Shown here: piece by piece, positions 7,523-15,182 of the stretch
Layout of the letters: each line of letters opens with the position of its first letter
Numbering within the stretch: position 1 is the stretch's first letter
Source: an uncultured Bacilli bacterium
GTDB taxonomy: Bacteria > Bacillota_I > Bacilli_A > RF39 > UBA660
DNA: 15,866 nucleotides
Direction of reading: 5' to 3'
Assembly: GCA_910586295.1 (NCBI GenBank)
Contig: CAJUGE010000101.1
Location: 1-15,866, forward strand
The notes under the pieces: generated by a model
Told to the model about the DNA's origin: nothing
Databases searched by the model: none
Seen by the model: only the letters and a program-made list of their open reading frames with translations
Program-made: the position numbers and the translations under genes

Positions 7523-7539
7523 GAATAAAGAAAAAAGAA

Positions 7540-7911
7540 CTATAAAGTTTTATTATTTGAAACAGAAAATCTTTTATTCATCTCCTCAACAACTATTCTA
7601 TACTCATCTGTTCCTTTTAAAATTAAATAAGCAGAAACGCACGCTACTATCTTTCTTTCTTCTGATTGCAAAGTTATACCTTCAGTCATAGAACTAAGCC
7701 TAACTAAAAAATTTTTCGCATTTCTATGCATATTACTGTGATGTTCCATTTCTTTAAAAATTTGAGTTAGCCTAATAAAGTCTTCAATAGTAGAAAATCT
7801 AGAAACATCATTTATTTCCTTTTTTGAAGTTTCAAAATCCATATTTTTTAATTCCAAATATGCAATTAAACTTTGCTTTAATTTATCCATTTCATTTAAA
7901 ATATCATTCAT
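7540..7911 (-). CDS. Small helical protein of unknown function (possible paralogue 3)
   Basis: This is a 123-residue helical, soluble protein rich in Glu, Lys and Met, with no signal peptide or membrane segment and no family I recognise. Its N-terminus (ILNEMDKLKQSLIAYL) keeps the N-[DE]-hydrophobic...YL spacing of the two neighbouring minus-strand genes, a weak hint of common origin. The central part (SSMTEGITLQSEERKIVACVSAYLIL) looks like a packed helix bundle. The start is the ATG at 7911-7909 with only a weak GAGATGA ribosome site; the ATG 7 codons inside is an alternative. It has its own promoter and terminator. Confidence 0.65.
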   Translation of the reverse strand: MNDILNEMDKLKQSLIAYLELKNMDFETSKKEINDVSRFSTIEDFIRLTQIFKEMEHHSNMHRNAKNFLVRLSSMTEGITLQSEERKIVACVSAYLILKGTDEYRIVVEEMNKRFSVSNNKTL

Positions 7912-7935
7912 AAAATTTTCATCTCATTATTCTAA

Positions 7936-7964
7936 ATAATACTATATAAATATGAAAAAATCAA
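7936..7964 (-). promoter_or_regulatory. Promoter of the gene ending at 7540
   Basis: On the minus strand: TTGATT (7964-7959), a 17-nt spacer and TATTAT (7941-7936). It is divergent from, and close to, the glycosidase promoter. Confidence 0.75.
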
Positions 7965-7974
7965 ATCATTTGTG

Positions 7975-8003
7975 TTGTTAAAAGAAGTTATTTATGGTAA
8001 TAT
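7975..8003 (+). promoter_or_regulatory. Candidate promoter of the GH31 gene
   Basis: TTGTTA (7975-7980), a 17-nt spacer and TAATAT (7998-8003), preceded by TGG (extended -10). The -10 is a 4/6 match; TATTAT at 8001-8006 is an alternative with worse spacing. Either one places transcription start before the ATG at 8032, not the GTG at 7972. Confidence 0.45.
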
Positions 8004-8031
8004 TATAAATAGAATAAAGGGGCAAATTTTT

Positions 8032-10446
8032 ATGAGTGATTTAAGTGAACATTTTAAAATTGATGTAACAACATCACGTCCTAGAGAAAACTGTGTATTT
8101 AAAGGAAACTACTATAGAATATCAGTTCTCTCAGATGTTTTGTTGCGCTTAGAATATAGTCCTACTGGAAAATTCAACGATTATCCAACACTATTTGCTA
8201 TAAATAGAAGATTTGAGACAGAACCAACAATAACAGTAAAAGAAGACGAAAAATTTCTAAATATTCAAAATAGTTACTTTATATTGGAATATTCAAAGGA
8301 AAAACCATTTGAAGCATCTAAACTAGTACCAGACGCTAATCTAAGAATAAGTTTAAAAGAAACAGATAAAGTTTGGTATTATGGACATCCAGAAGTAAGA
8401 AATTTTAAAGGTTCAATCTCTGGATTTGATAAAGGCAAAAAAGGGCTAGTTTTAGACAAAGGGTTGTATGGAACAGATGGATTTGCAAGTATTAATGACA
8501 CTGGACGTCCAGTTTTTGTTGCAGATGGTTCAGTCAAAAAAAATCCTTCAGATGGTATTGATATTTACCTATTCATATATAGAAAAGATTTTGGTCGAGC
8601 ACTTCAAAGTTACTTTGAATTAACTGGATATCCAAGCTTGCTTCCAAGATTTGCATTAGGAGTATGGTGGAACAAAGATGACGAATATAATGAAGAAACT
8701 CTAAATGATTTATTGACAAACTTCAAAAAAAATGAAATGCCTCTAAGTACTGTACTACTTGGTAATACTTGGAAAAAGAAATCAAAAAATGGCGAAATAG
8801 TATCTAACTATGAATTTGATACAGAAAAATTTAAAAATCCAGAAGATTTAATAAAAAAATTGCATGATGAAAAAATTTATTTTGGAATTAAAATCGACAC
8901 AGAAAATGGATTTAACCCTGCAGATAAAGCCTACCAAACAGTAAAAAAAATATTGAACTTAGAAAAAGATGCTATAATACCACTAAATGTTTATAATACA
9001 AAAGTGCTAAATATGTTTTATGAAGAAATAATAAATCCACTATTAGATAAAGGAGTGGACCTATTCTTCATAGAAGACAATATGAAAGATAACATAGCAT
9101 CTTTTATGCTTACACACTATACCTACAAAAATTATGATAGAAAAGAAACAAGACGCGGTCTAATACTCACAAGAAATCCAGGTATAGCCTCTCATAGATA
9201 CCCTGTTCTTTATTCGGGAGAAACAAAAGTAGGTTGGAGAGTTTTAAAATATTTACCATTCTATAACTCAACTTCTGCAAATATTGGTCTTACTTGGTGG
9301 AGCCATGACATCGGAGGATACATGTTTGGAACAGAAGATAGAGAACTTTATGCTAGATATGTTCAACTAGCAACATATAGTCCAATATTCCGTTTTGCAT
9401 CTAAAAATGGTCACTACTACAAACGCGAACCTTGGAGATGGGACGTAAAAACAGAAAAAATAGTAAGCGATTATATGAATATTAGACATAGACTTATTCC
9501 ATACATATATACAGAAGCCTACAAATACTCAAAACTAGGAAGTCCTTTAATCCAACCACTCTATTATAAATATCCAGAGACATATGATGAGCCATTATAT
9601 AAAAATGAATACTTCTTTGGCTCAGAATTATTTGTGTCACCTATAACAGATCCAAAAGATAAAGTAATGAACAGAGTGGTACAAAGAGTATTTTTACCAG
9701 ATGGAATGTGGTATGACTTTAAAACAGGTAAAAAATTTCCAGGTGGGCGAAGATATGTAACATTCTATAAAGACGAAGACTATCCAGTATATGCTAGAAG
9801 TGGATCCATAATCCCACTTGCCATACTTGATGAAGAAAACTTAAACGATGTACACCCACCAAAACAAATGGAAATACAAGTGTTTCCTGGCAGAAGTAAT
9901 TCCTATAACCTATATGAAGATGATGGAGTATCAAACCTATATAAAGAAGGATATTACATAATAACAAACATTGACTATAACTATAGACAAAACAACTATA
10001 CACTAATAATCAGACCAGTAGATGGAAAAACTAGCATAATTCCAGAAAAAAGAGACTATAAAATAAGATTTAGAAACACAAGAACTGCCGAATACGTTAA
10101 AGTTAACGTAGGAAGATTTGAAGTAGAACATGAAGACTATACAGATGAAACAGATTTTATAATAGAAATAAAAGATGTTCCAACAAATCAACAATTAACA
10201 ATAAACTGTGGTGGAAAGGCAATAGAAATAGATGCTGTAAGACTTATAAACGAAGACATAGATGACATAATATCTGATTTACAAATAGAAACTGTGTTAA
10301 AAGAAGATGTGGCAAGTATTATATTTGATGAAAATATGACAATCCGTAAAAAGAGAATAGCCATAAGAAAATTAAGAGCGAAAGGATTAAATCGCTTATT
10401 TATAAAAATGTTTCTTAAATTATTAGAATATATTAGTGAAATATAA
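8032..10446 (+). CDS. Glycoside hydrolase family 31 protein (alpha-glucosidase-like), Glu at both catalytic positions
   Basis: This 804-residue cytoplasmic protein (no signal peptide) has the GH31 layout: N-terminal beta domain, (beta/alpha)8 barrel, then beta domains with the PVYARSGSIIPL and LYEDDGVSNLY segments typical of the region following the barrel. Barrel motifs include SHRYPVLYSG, NIGLTWWSHDIGG (His425/Asp426, substrate binding) and REPWRW. GH31 enzymes cleave alpha-glucosides or alpha-xylosides using two Asp residues. In the subgroup I know by WWIDWQ and FSGDT motifs, the aligned segments here read FFIEDN and YSGET, giving Glu348 and Glu397 in place of both Asp. The enzyme may therefore be altered or inactive, unless Asp349 takes the nucleophile role. 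The last 70 residues form a charged helical tail I do not recognise. The ATG at 8032 is chosen for AAAGGGG about 9 nt upstream; the GTG at 7972 precedes the promoter. Confidence 0.88.
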   Translation: MSDLSEHFKIDVTTSRPRENCVFKGNYYRISVLSDVLLRLEYSPTGKFNDYPTLFAINRRFETEPTITVKEDEKFLNIQNSYFILEYSKEKPFEASKLVPDANLRISLKETDKVWYYGHPEVRNFKGSISGFDKGKKGLVLDKGLYGTDGFASINDTGRPVFVADGSVKKNPSDGIDIYLFIYRKDFGRALQSYFELTGYPSLLPRFALGVWWNKDDEYNEETLNDLLTNFKKNEMPLSTVLLGNTWKKKSKNGEIVSNYEFDTEKFKNPEDLIKKLHDEKIYFGIKIDTENGFNPADKAYQTVKKILNLEKDAIIPLNVYNTKVLNMFYEEIINPLLDKGVDLFFIEDNMKDNIASFMLTHYTYKNYDRKETRRGLILTRNPGIASHRYPVLYSGETKVGWRVLKYLPFYNSTSANIGLTWWSHDIGGYMFGTEDRELYARYVQLATYSPIFRFASKNGHYYKREPWRWDVKTEKIVSDYMNIRHRLIPYIYTEAYKYSKLGSPLIQPLYYKYPETYDEPLYKNEYFFGSELFVSPITDPKDKVMNRVVQRVFLPDGMWYDFKTGKKFPGGRRYVTFYKDEDYPVYARSGSIIPLAILDEENLNDVHPPKQMEIQVFPGRSNSYNLYEDDGVSNLYKEGYYIITNIDYNYRQNNYTLIIRPVDGKTSIIPEKRDYKIRFRNTRTAEYVKVNVGRFEVEHEDYTDETDFIIEIKDVPTNQQLTINCGGKAIEIDAVRLINEDIDDIISDLQIETVLKEDVASIIFDENMTIRKKRIAIRKLRAKGLNRLFIKMFLKLLEYISEI

Positions 10447-10471
10447 CATGACTTAAAAAGTTGTGTTTTTT
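10445..10471 (+). terminator. Intrinsic terminator of the GH31 gene
   Basis: A 10-bp stem with two G-U pairs (AACATGACTT at 10445-10454, AAGTTGTGTT at 10458-10467), a 3-nt loop and a T tract. It starts on the stop codon. Confidence 0.85.
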
Positions 10472-10472
10472 C

Positions 10473-10501
10473 TTTTAATTTAAAACTTAAAATGATATAA
10501 T
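10473..10501 (+). promoter_or_regulatory. Promoter of the gene at 10527
   Basis: A perfect TATAAT at 10496-10501 preceded by TGA (extended -10). The -35 (TTTTAA at 10473-10478) is poor, as is common with extended -10 promoters. Confidence 0.7.
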
Positions 10502-10526
10502 AAAATTACTTAATCAAGGAGGGTTT

Positions 10527-11501
10527 ATGGGAAAAAATTTATTTAGTAAATTTATGCAAAAAGAAGTTGTCCAAAAAACTATTATTTTTGCAGACACCTT
10601 TAATCTTAATATTAATGGTTGGAAACTAGCGAATACACTAGAACACCCTTATCGTATAGTTTTTTATAATCAAAGAATGCTAGTAGGATTCATAGATTTA
10701 GAACTTTATGATTTTGGAGAAAATGTTATTAAGAGTGATATGCCTTTCACATTATTCACACCAATTGGAAAAGTAACAGGTATTTATTCTACTTCACAAG
10801 AGTTATTTCGATATAGTATAGAAAAAAATTATTTAAAAGAGATGACTGGATTATTTAAAATCCAAAAATCACAAGTCTTTAAAGAACACTATCTTATTGA
10901 AACATTTGCTACATTAGAAGATATAGATGAGAATAGAACTAAAGTTATATTCTCTAAATTTTCAAATGGTTATACTATCGAAATTACTAGAAGTACAAAA
11001 ACTAGTCATGAAACAGTAAGAGTTGGCACTTTTGGAGGAAATCTTACAATAGAGCATTTTGATTATCCTAAATTTAATGAAAGAAGATACCTTGCAAAAA
11101 TAAAATTAGAAAGGAAAGAGTATAATAATAAAATAATTCCCGCTAGTTTTGAATTTTTAAACGAGACTTGCTATCAAAAATATATAGAAATAAAAAATAG
11201 AGAATCAATTTTTATTCCATCTGGTATAAAAATTGAATTTTTGGATTACGATATCTTAGGAGAAGAAATAAAAGAACAAGACTCAAGAATGTATGAGTTT
11301 ATAGATGAGATTAGGCAAATGCTAACATTTCTAGCAAATGGAATTACTCCTATTTCACTTTATGATAAACTTGCACAATTAAGTTTTTATAAAGAAAGCG
11401 ATAAATTCAAACTAGATTTCACAAGGGCACAGGAAGTAGATATTACATTGAATAATAATTTAATTCTTAAGAAAATGAATGCATTCAAAAGAAAACATTA
11501 A
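10527..11501 (+). CDS. Hypothetical protein, 324 residues
   Basis: This is a soluble-looking protein with no signal peptide or membrane segment that I do not recognise. Residues 18-230 alternate short strands and turns (for example RIVFYNQRMLVGFIDLELYDFG and HETVRVGTFGGNLTIEHF), suggesting a beta-rich fold. Residues 250-324 are helical (DSRMYEFIDEIRQMLTFLANG). There are no visible catalytic motifs, metal-binding Cys clusters or nucleotide-binding loops. The start is well supported by AAGGAGGG about 4 nt before the ATG and an extended -10 promoter. It is a single-gene unit between a terminator and the T-box leader; the neighbours say nothing clear about its role. Confidence 0.72.
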   Translation: MGKNLFSKFMQKEVVQKTIIFADTFNLNINGWKLANTLEHPYRIVFYNQRMLVGFIDLELYDFGENVIKSDMPFTLFTPIGKVTGIYSTSQELFRYSIEKNYLKEMTGLFKIQKSQVFKEHYLIETFATLEDIDENRTKVIFSKFSNGYTIEITRSTKTSHETVRVGTFGGNLTIEHFDYPKFNERRYLAKIKLERKEYNNKIIPASFEFLNETCYQKYIEIKNRESIFIPSGIKIEFLDYDILGEEIKEQDSRMYEFIDEIRQMLTFLANGITPISLYDKLAQLSFYKESDKFKLDFTRAQEVDITLNNNLILKKMNAFKRKH

Positions 11502-11677
11502 TCTGTTCCATTAGGCTTTCATACTATTAACATTTTATAATCAAACTTGATAGTGTTTAAAGCTTTCAAAACCTTGTAATTATCGTCATTTTATAATTGG
11601 GATTTTTAGTATAAATCAATTAAGTTGGACTCAAACTCACTAATCGCGATTTTAACCTAAATAATCAAAATAATCAC
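11502..11677 (+). other. Intergenic stretch without a recognised gene
   Basis: No frame here has a supported start. A weak imperfect hairpin (ATACTATTAA at 11521-11530 with TTGATAGTGT at 11547-11556, two G-U pairs) could serve as a poor terminator for the gene ending at 11501, but only three Ts follow. AATTAT/ATAATT (11578-11583, 11593-11598) is another short AT-only pair ahead of GGGATTTTT. Nothing else stands out. Confidence 0.4.
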
Positions 11678-11706
11678 TTGAATCTAAAAAGAAAATTTAA
11701 TATAAT
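11678..11706 (+). promoter_or_regulatory. Promoter of the T-box / leuS operon
   Basis: TTGAAT (11678-11683), a 17-nt spacer and a perfect TATAAT (11701-11706). Transcription would start near 11713, just ahead of the T-box stem I. Confidence 0.88.
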
Positions 11707-11724
11707 ACTAATATAAGTTTTGTT

Positions 11725-11918
11725 GACAAAAGAGTAGTAATAATAAGAATACTTATAGAGAGTTAGTGGTTGGTGAAAACTAATATTATAAATATTATGA
11801 ACTTGCTTTTATAGAAACTTACGTATTAAGGCGTTAACTTATAAAGAAGCATAATTAACTTTATGAATTAAGGTGGTACCGCTGATACACTTGTCAGTCC
11901 TTAAATCCTAAAGTTTTT
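11725..11918 (+). promoter_or_regulatory. T-box riboswitch sensing tRNA-Leu
   Basis: The leader shows the T-box landmarks in order: AGAGTAGTAA at the base of stem I (11731-11740), GAGAG followed by GGTTGGTGAAA in the stem I apical region (about 11757-11780), and the T-box core AAGGTGGTACCGC (about 11870-11882). A candidate specifier codon CTT (11802-11804, Leu) follows GAA in the usual context. The TGGT at 11874-11877 would pair with an ACCA tRNA end, that is discriminator base A, which tRNA-Leu has. T-box leaders let uncharged tRNA stabilise an antiterminator, so low leucyl-tRNA charging turns on the genes downstream. These are a small membrane protein and leucyl-tRNA synthetase, which agrees with the specifier. 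Confidence 0.93.
11857..11918 (+). terminator. Regulated terminator of the T-box leader
   Basis: A long stem: the 17-nt arm at 11857-11873 matches the arm at 11899-11915 at 15 of 17 positions, with an inner CTGA/TCAG pairing, followed by TTTTT at 11914-11918. It shares the T-box core, so binding of uncharged tRNA would exclude it. Confidence 0.88.
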
Positions 11919-11940
11919 ATTTTGTTAAAAGAGGTAAAAT

Positions 11941-12309
11941 ATGAAACAAGAATTATTAATTGACCTAACATACTTTATAATAGTATACTTAATAACATTC
12001 CTTTTCTATTCACTAATACTAAATAGAAAAAGAAAAAATTATAAAGAAGGCAAAAAACAAATGGAAATAGAATACTTAGTAAAAAAATTTAACTTAGATA
12101 TGAGAAAAACTGACTATAATACACTAAAATGGGCAACAACTTTTATAAATCCATTTATAATATCAGTAACATTTGTAGCTATAATATCCATAGACTCATT
12201 TGTCCTGAGTCTAATATTAGGATTTATAATAATGATGTTATTAATATATGGAATTTATGAAATATTAGGAAGAATATTAAAGAAGAAAGAAGGAAATAAA
12301 AATGTTTAA
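11941..12309 (+). CDS. Small membrane protein co-transcribed with leuS
   Basis: This 122-residue protein has about three hydrophobic segments: one at 6-26 (YFIIVYLITFLFYSLI), then two back to back at about 63-84 and 86-108. A basic cytoplasmic-type loop (RKRKNYKEGKKQ) follows the first, and the C-terminal tail is basic (RILKKKEGNK). I do not recognise a named family, and it does not look like an amino acid permease (far too small). It sits between the T-box terminator and leuS, so it is made when leucyl-tRNA is short. leuS begins 8 nt inside its end, which indicates coupled translation. AGAGGT lies 5 nt before the ATG. A role linked to leucine supply or translation stress is possible but only inferred. 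Confidence 0.8.
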   Translation: MKQELLIDLTYFIIVYLITFLFYSLILNRKRKNYKEGKKQMEIEYLVKKFNLDMRKTDYNTLKWATTFINPFIISVTFVAIISIDSFVLSLILGFIIMMLLIYGIYEILGRILKKKEGNKNV

Positions 12310-15133
12310 TACAAAAGAAATTGAAAAAAAATGGCAAAATTATTGGAAAGAGAATAAACTTTGGGAGGCTAGTAATAGTTCTGACAAAGAAAAGTATTAC
12401 CTACTTGTAGAATTTCCGTACCCAAGTGGTTCAGGGCTACATGTAGGACATGTAAGAAGTTATACAGCACTAGATGCAATGGCAAGATTAAAAAGAATGA
12501 AAGGATATAACGTACTATTCCCAATGGGATGGGATGCTTTTGGAGCACCTGCAGAACAATATGCAATTAAAAATCATATACATCCAAGAAAAGCAGTAGA
12601 AGAAAACATAAAAACATTCAAAGGCCAACTTGAAAGCATGGGTTACTCATTTGACTGGACTCGTGAGTTTTCAACAACAGATCCTGAATATTATAAATGG
12701 ACTCAGTGGCAATTCCTAAAATTCTATGAAGCAGGACTTGCATACAAAGATGAAAAAGAAATAAACTGGTGTCCTAATTGTAAAACTGGATTATCAAACG
12801 AAGATGCAGCAGGAGGAGTATGTGAAAGATGTGGCTCTCGCACTGAAAAGAAACTTAAAAATCAATGGATGCTAAAAATGACAGCCTATGCAGACAAGCT
12901 ACTTGAAGGATTAGACAAAACAGAATTTCTAGACAAAATAAAAACAGCACAAATAAATTGGATAGGAAAATCAACAGGAGCAGAAGTAAACTTCAAATTA
13001 TCGAACACTGAAGATGTAATCACAGTATTTACAACAAGATGTGACACACTATTCGGTGCAACTGCACTTGTATTATCTCCAGAACATGAATACTTAAAAA
13101 AATACGAAGATAAAATTAATAATATTGATGAAGTAAAAAAATATCAAATTGAAGCAAAAAACAAAAGTGAAATCGAAAGAACAGATGCAACCAAGGAAAA
13201 AACAGGTGTAAAAATTGATGGACTAACAGCAATCAATCCAGTAAATGACAAAGAAGTAGAAATATGGATTTCAGACTACGTATTGTCTGGATATGGAACA
13301 GGCGCAATAATGATGGTTGCATCTCATGACGAAAGAGACTTTGACTTTGCAAAGAAATTTGGAATAGAAATAATCCCTGTAATCGAGCAAATAACAGGAA
13401 CTAAGAGAGAAAATGAACAAGAAAAAAATAGTATTGTCGCAGTAGTTTATGATGAGAAGAAAGATAAATACTTAACTATAAACTGGGGTGAACTAGGAGG
13501 ACGCTTATTTATAGGTGGCACAAGAAAAGATAATGAATCTCCTATAGAATGTGCAAAAAGAGAAATAACAGAAGAAACTGGCTACAAAAATATTGAATAT
13601 GTATCTGAATGTTTTCCAATAAACCATCACTACTTTGCTTATAACAAAAATATCGCATACAATATTGAATCTACAGGACTATTATTTAAACTTATTGATG
13701 ACGAAAAAGTAAACACTAACCTAGATGATGAAGAAAAAGATAACTTTAAAGTAGAATGGGCTTCACTAGAAACAATACTTAGTGAAGTAAAAGACGAATT
13801 GCATATCACTACATTTAATAATTTAAGAACTCCAAAAGCATACACTGGTCAAGGAAGAATGATAAACTCTGGTTTCCTAAATGGAATAACAGACAAGCAA
13901 GAAGCAATTAACAAAATGTTAGAATACTTAGAAGAAAAGAAAGTAGGTAAAAAGACTACAAACTATCGTCTTCAAGATTGGATTTTCTCACGTCAAAGAT
14001 TCTGGGGCGAGCCAATTCCTATGGTATATTGTGAAACTTGTGGTTGGGTAGCAGTTCCATACGAAGAATTACCTGTATTACTACCAGAAGTAACATCATA
14101 TGAACCAACTGAAACAGGAGAAAGTCCTTTATCAAATGTAAAAGAATGGGTAAACACTACTTGTCCACACTGCGGTGCTAAAGCAACACGTGAAACAGAC
14201 ACAATGCCCAACTGGGCTGGTTCATCTTGGTATTGGCTAAGATACATGGATGCAAAGAATGATAAAGAATTTGCAAACTTTGATGTAATGAAATACTGGG
14301 GAATGGTAGACCTTTACAATGGTGGTATGGAACATGCAACAAGACATTTATTATATGCAAGATTTTGGCATGAATTTCTATATGATCAAGGATTAGTCCC
14401 AACACCAGAACCATTCAAAAAACGTGTCGCACATGGAATGATACTTAACTCAGATGGAAAAAAATTCAGTAAATCAAGTGGAAACGGTGTAAAACCAGAT
14501 GACATGGTAAAAAAATATGGAGCAGATGCTCTAAGAACATTTGAAATGTTTATAGGGGATTATGAAAAAGATGCATCTTGGAATGAAGAAGGGCTAAGAG
14601 GATGTAAAAGATTTATAGATAGAATTTACAAACTTCAAAATAAATTAAATGACAACGAAGGAATTACTGAAACTCTAGAATCTATAATCCACAAAACAAT
14701 AAAGAAAGTTACTATAGATATAGAAACAATGAACTTCAACACAGCAGTATCAGCACTTATGATACTTACAAATGAATATGAAAAACTAGAAAGCATATCA
14801 AAAAGCGACTACAGAATACTTCTAACACTTCTTAATCCGATTGCACCTCATATAACCGAAGAATTGGTTAGTATGAACGACTTAGGAAGACCTATCTGTG
14901 AAACACCATGGCCAACATATGATGAAGCAAAAATGATAGACAAATTAGCAAAAATAGCAGTACAAATAAATGGAAAACTAAGAGGAACTATGGAAATACC
15001 TATGGATACTGATAAAGACGAATTAATACGACTTGCAAAAGAACTAGAAAATGTAAAAAAACATTTAATTGACAAAGAAATAATAAAAGAGATAGTCGTG
15101 CCTAATAAAATAGTAAACTTAGTAATTAAATAA
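12302..15133 (+). CDS. leuS: Leucyl-tRNA synthetase with a Nudix domain inserted in the editing (CP1) domain
   Basis: This class Ia synthetase charges tRNA-Leu. Motifs present are HVGH (47-50, the HIGH signature), a Cys4 zinc module (CPNC...CERC), the CP1 editing site (TVFTTRCDT and ASHDERDFDFA, with the Asp that contacts the amino group), a second CETC...CPHC pair, KFSKS (721-725, the KMSKS loop) and the C-terminal tRNA-binding region ending in VVPNKIVNLVI. It is 943 residues, against roughly 800-860 for usual bacterial LeuRS. The excess is about 145 residues (about 365-510) placed between IIPVIEQ and AYTGQGRMINSGF in CP1. That insert contains a full Nudix box (G406, E412, R420-E421, E424-E425, G427) plus flanking strands. 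The frame runs through without interruption. The start overlaps the upstream gene and follows AAGGA. A T-box controls it and a strong hairpin ends it. Confidence 0.97.
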   Translation: MFNTKEIEKKWQNYWKENKLWEASNSSDKEKYYLLVEFPYPSGSGLHVGHVRSYTALDAMARLKRMKGYNVLFPMGWDAFGAPAEQYAIKNHIHPRKAVEENIKTFKGQLESMGYSFDWTREFSTTDPEYYKWTQWQFLKFYEAGLAYKDEKEINWCPNCKTGLSNEDAAGGVCERCGSRTEKKLKNQWMLKMTAYADKLLEGLDKTEFLDKIKTAQINWIGKSTGAEVNFKLSNTEDVITVFTTRCDTLFGATALVLSPEHEYLKKYEDKINNIDEVKKYQIEAKNKSEIERTDATKEKTGVKIDGLTAINPVNDKEVEIWISDYVLSGYGTGAIMMVASHDERDFDFAKKFGIEIIPVIEQITGTKRENEQEKNSIVAVVYDEKKDKYLTINWGELGGRLFIGGTRKDNESPIECAKREITEETGYKNIEYVSECFPINHHYFAYNKNIAYNIESTGLLFKLIDDEKVNTNLDDEEKDNFKVEWASLETILSEVKDELHITTFNNLRTPKAYTGQGRMINSGFLNGITDKQEAINKMLEYLEEKKVGKKTTNYRLQDWIFSRQRFWGEPIPMVYCETCGWVAVPYEELPVLLPEVTSYEPTETGESPLSNVKEWVNTTCPHCGAKATRETDTMPNWAGSSWYWLRYMDAKNDKEFANFDVMKYWGMVDLYNGGMEHATRHLLYARFWHEFLYDQGLVPTPEPFKKRVAHGMILNSDGKKFSKSSGNGVKPDDMVKKYGADALRTFEMFIGDYEKDASWNEEGLRGCKRFIDRIYKLQNKLNDNEGITETLESIIHKTIKKVTIDIETMNFNTAVSALMILTNEYEKLESISKSDYRILLTLLNPIAPHITEELVSMNDLGRPICETPWPTYDEAKMIDKLAKIAVQINGKLRGTMEIPMDTDKDELIRLAKELENVKKHLIDKEIIKEIVVPNKIVNLVIK

Positions 15134-15140
15134 ATTCTAT

Positions 15141-15182
15141 AATAAATCAGTTTAGACTTTAAAATCTAAACTGATTTATTTT
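15141..15182. terminator. Bidirectional terminator between leuS and the XRE gene
   Basis: A perfect 16-bp stem (15141-15156 with 15165-15180, arms beginning AATAAATCAG and ending CTGATTTATT) around an 8-nt loop, with T tract on the plus side and AT-rich flank on the other. The stop of the minus-strand gene (15178-15176) lies inside it. Confidence 0.88.

Noticed and set aside
11521..11556. Strong terminator after the gene at 10527
   Set aside because: The hairpin is imperfect with an 16-nt loop and only three Ts after it; recorded only as a weak possibility.
13993..14414. Minus-strand open frames inside leuS
   Set aside because: They are shadows of a strongly conserved plus-strand gene and have no start signals.
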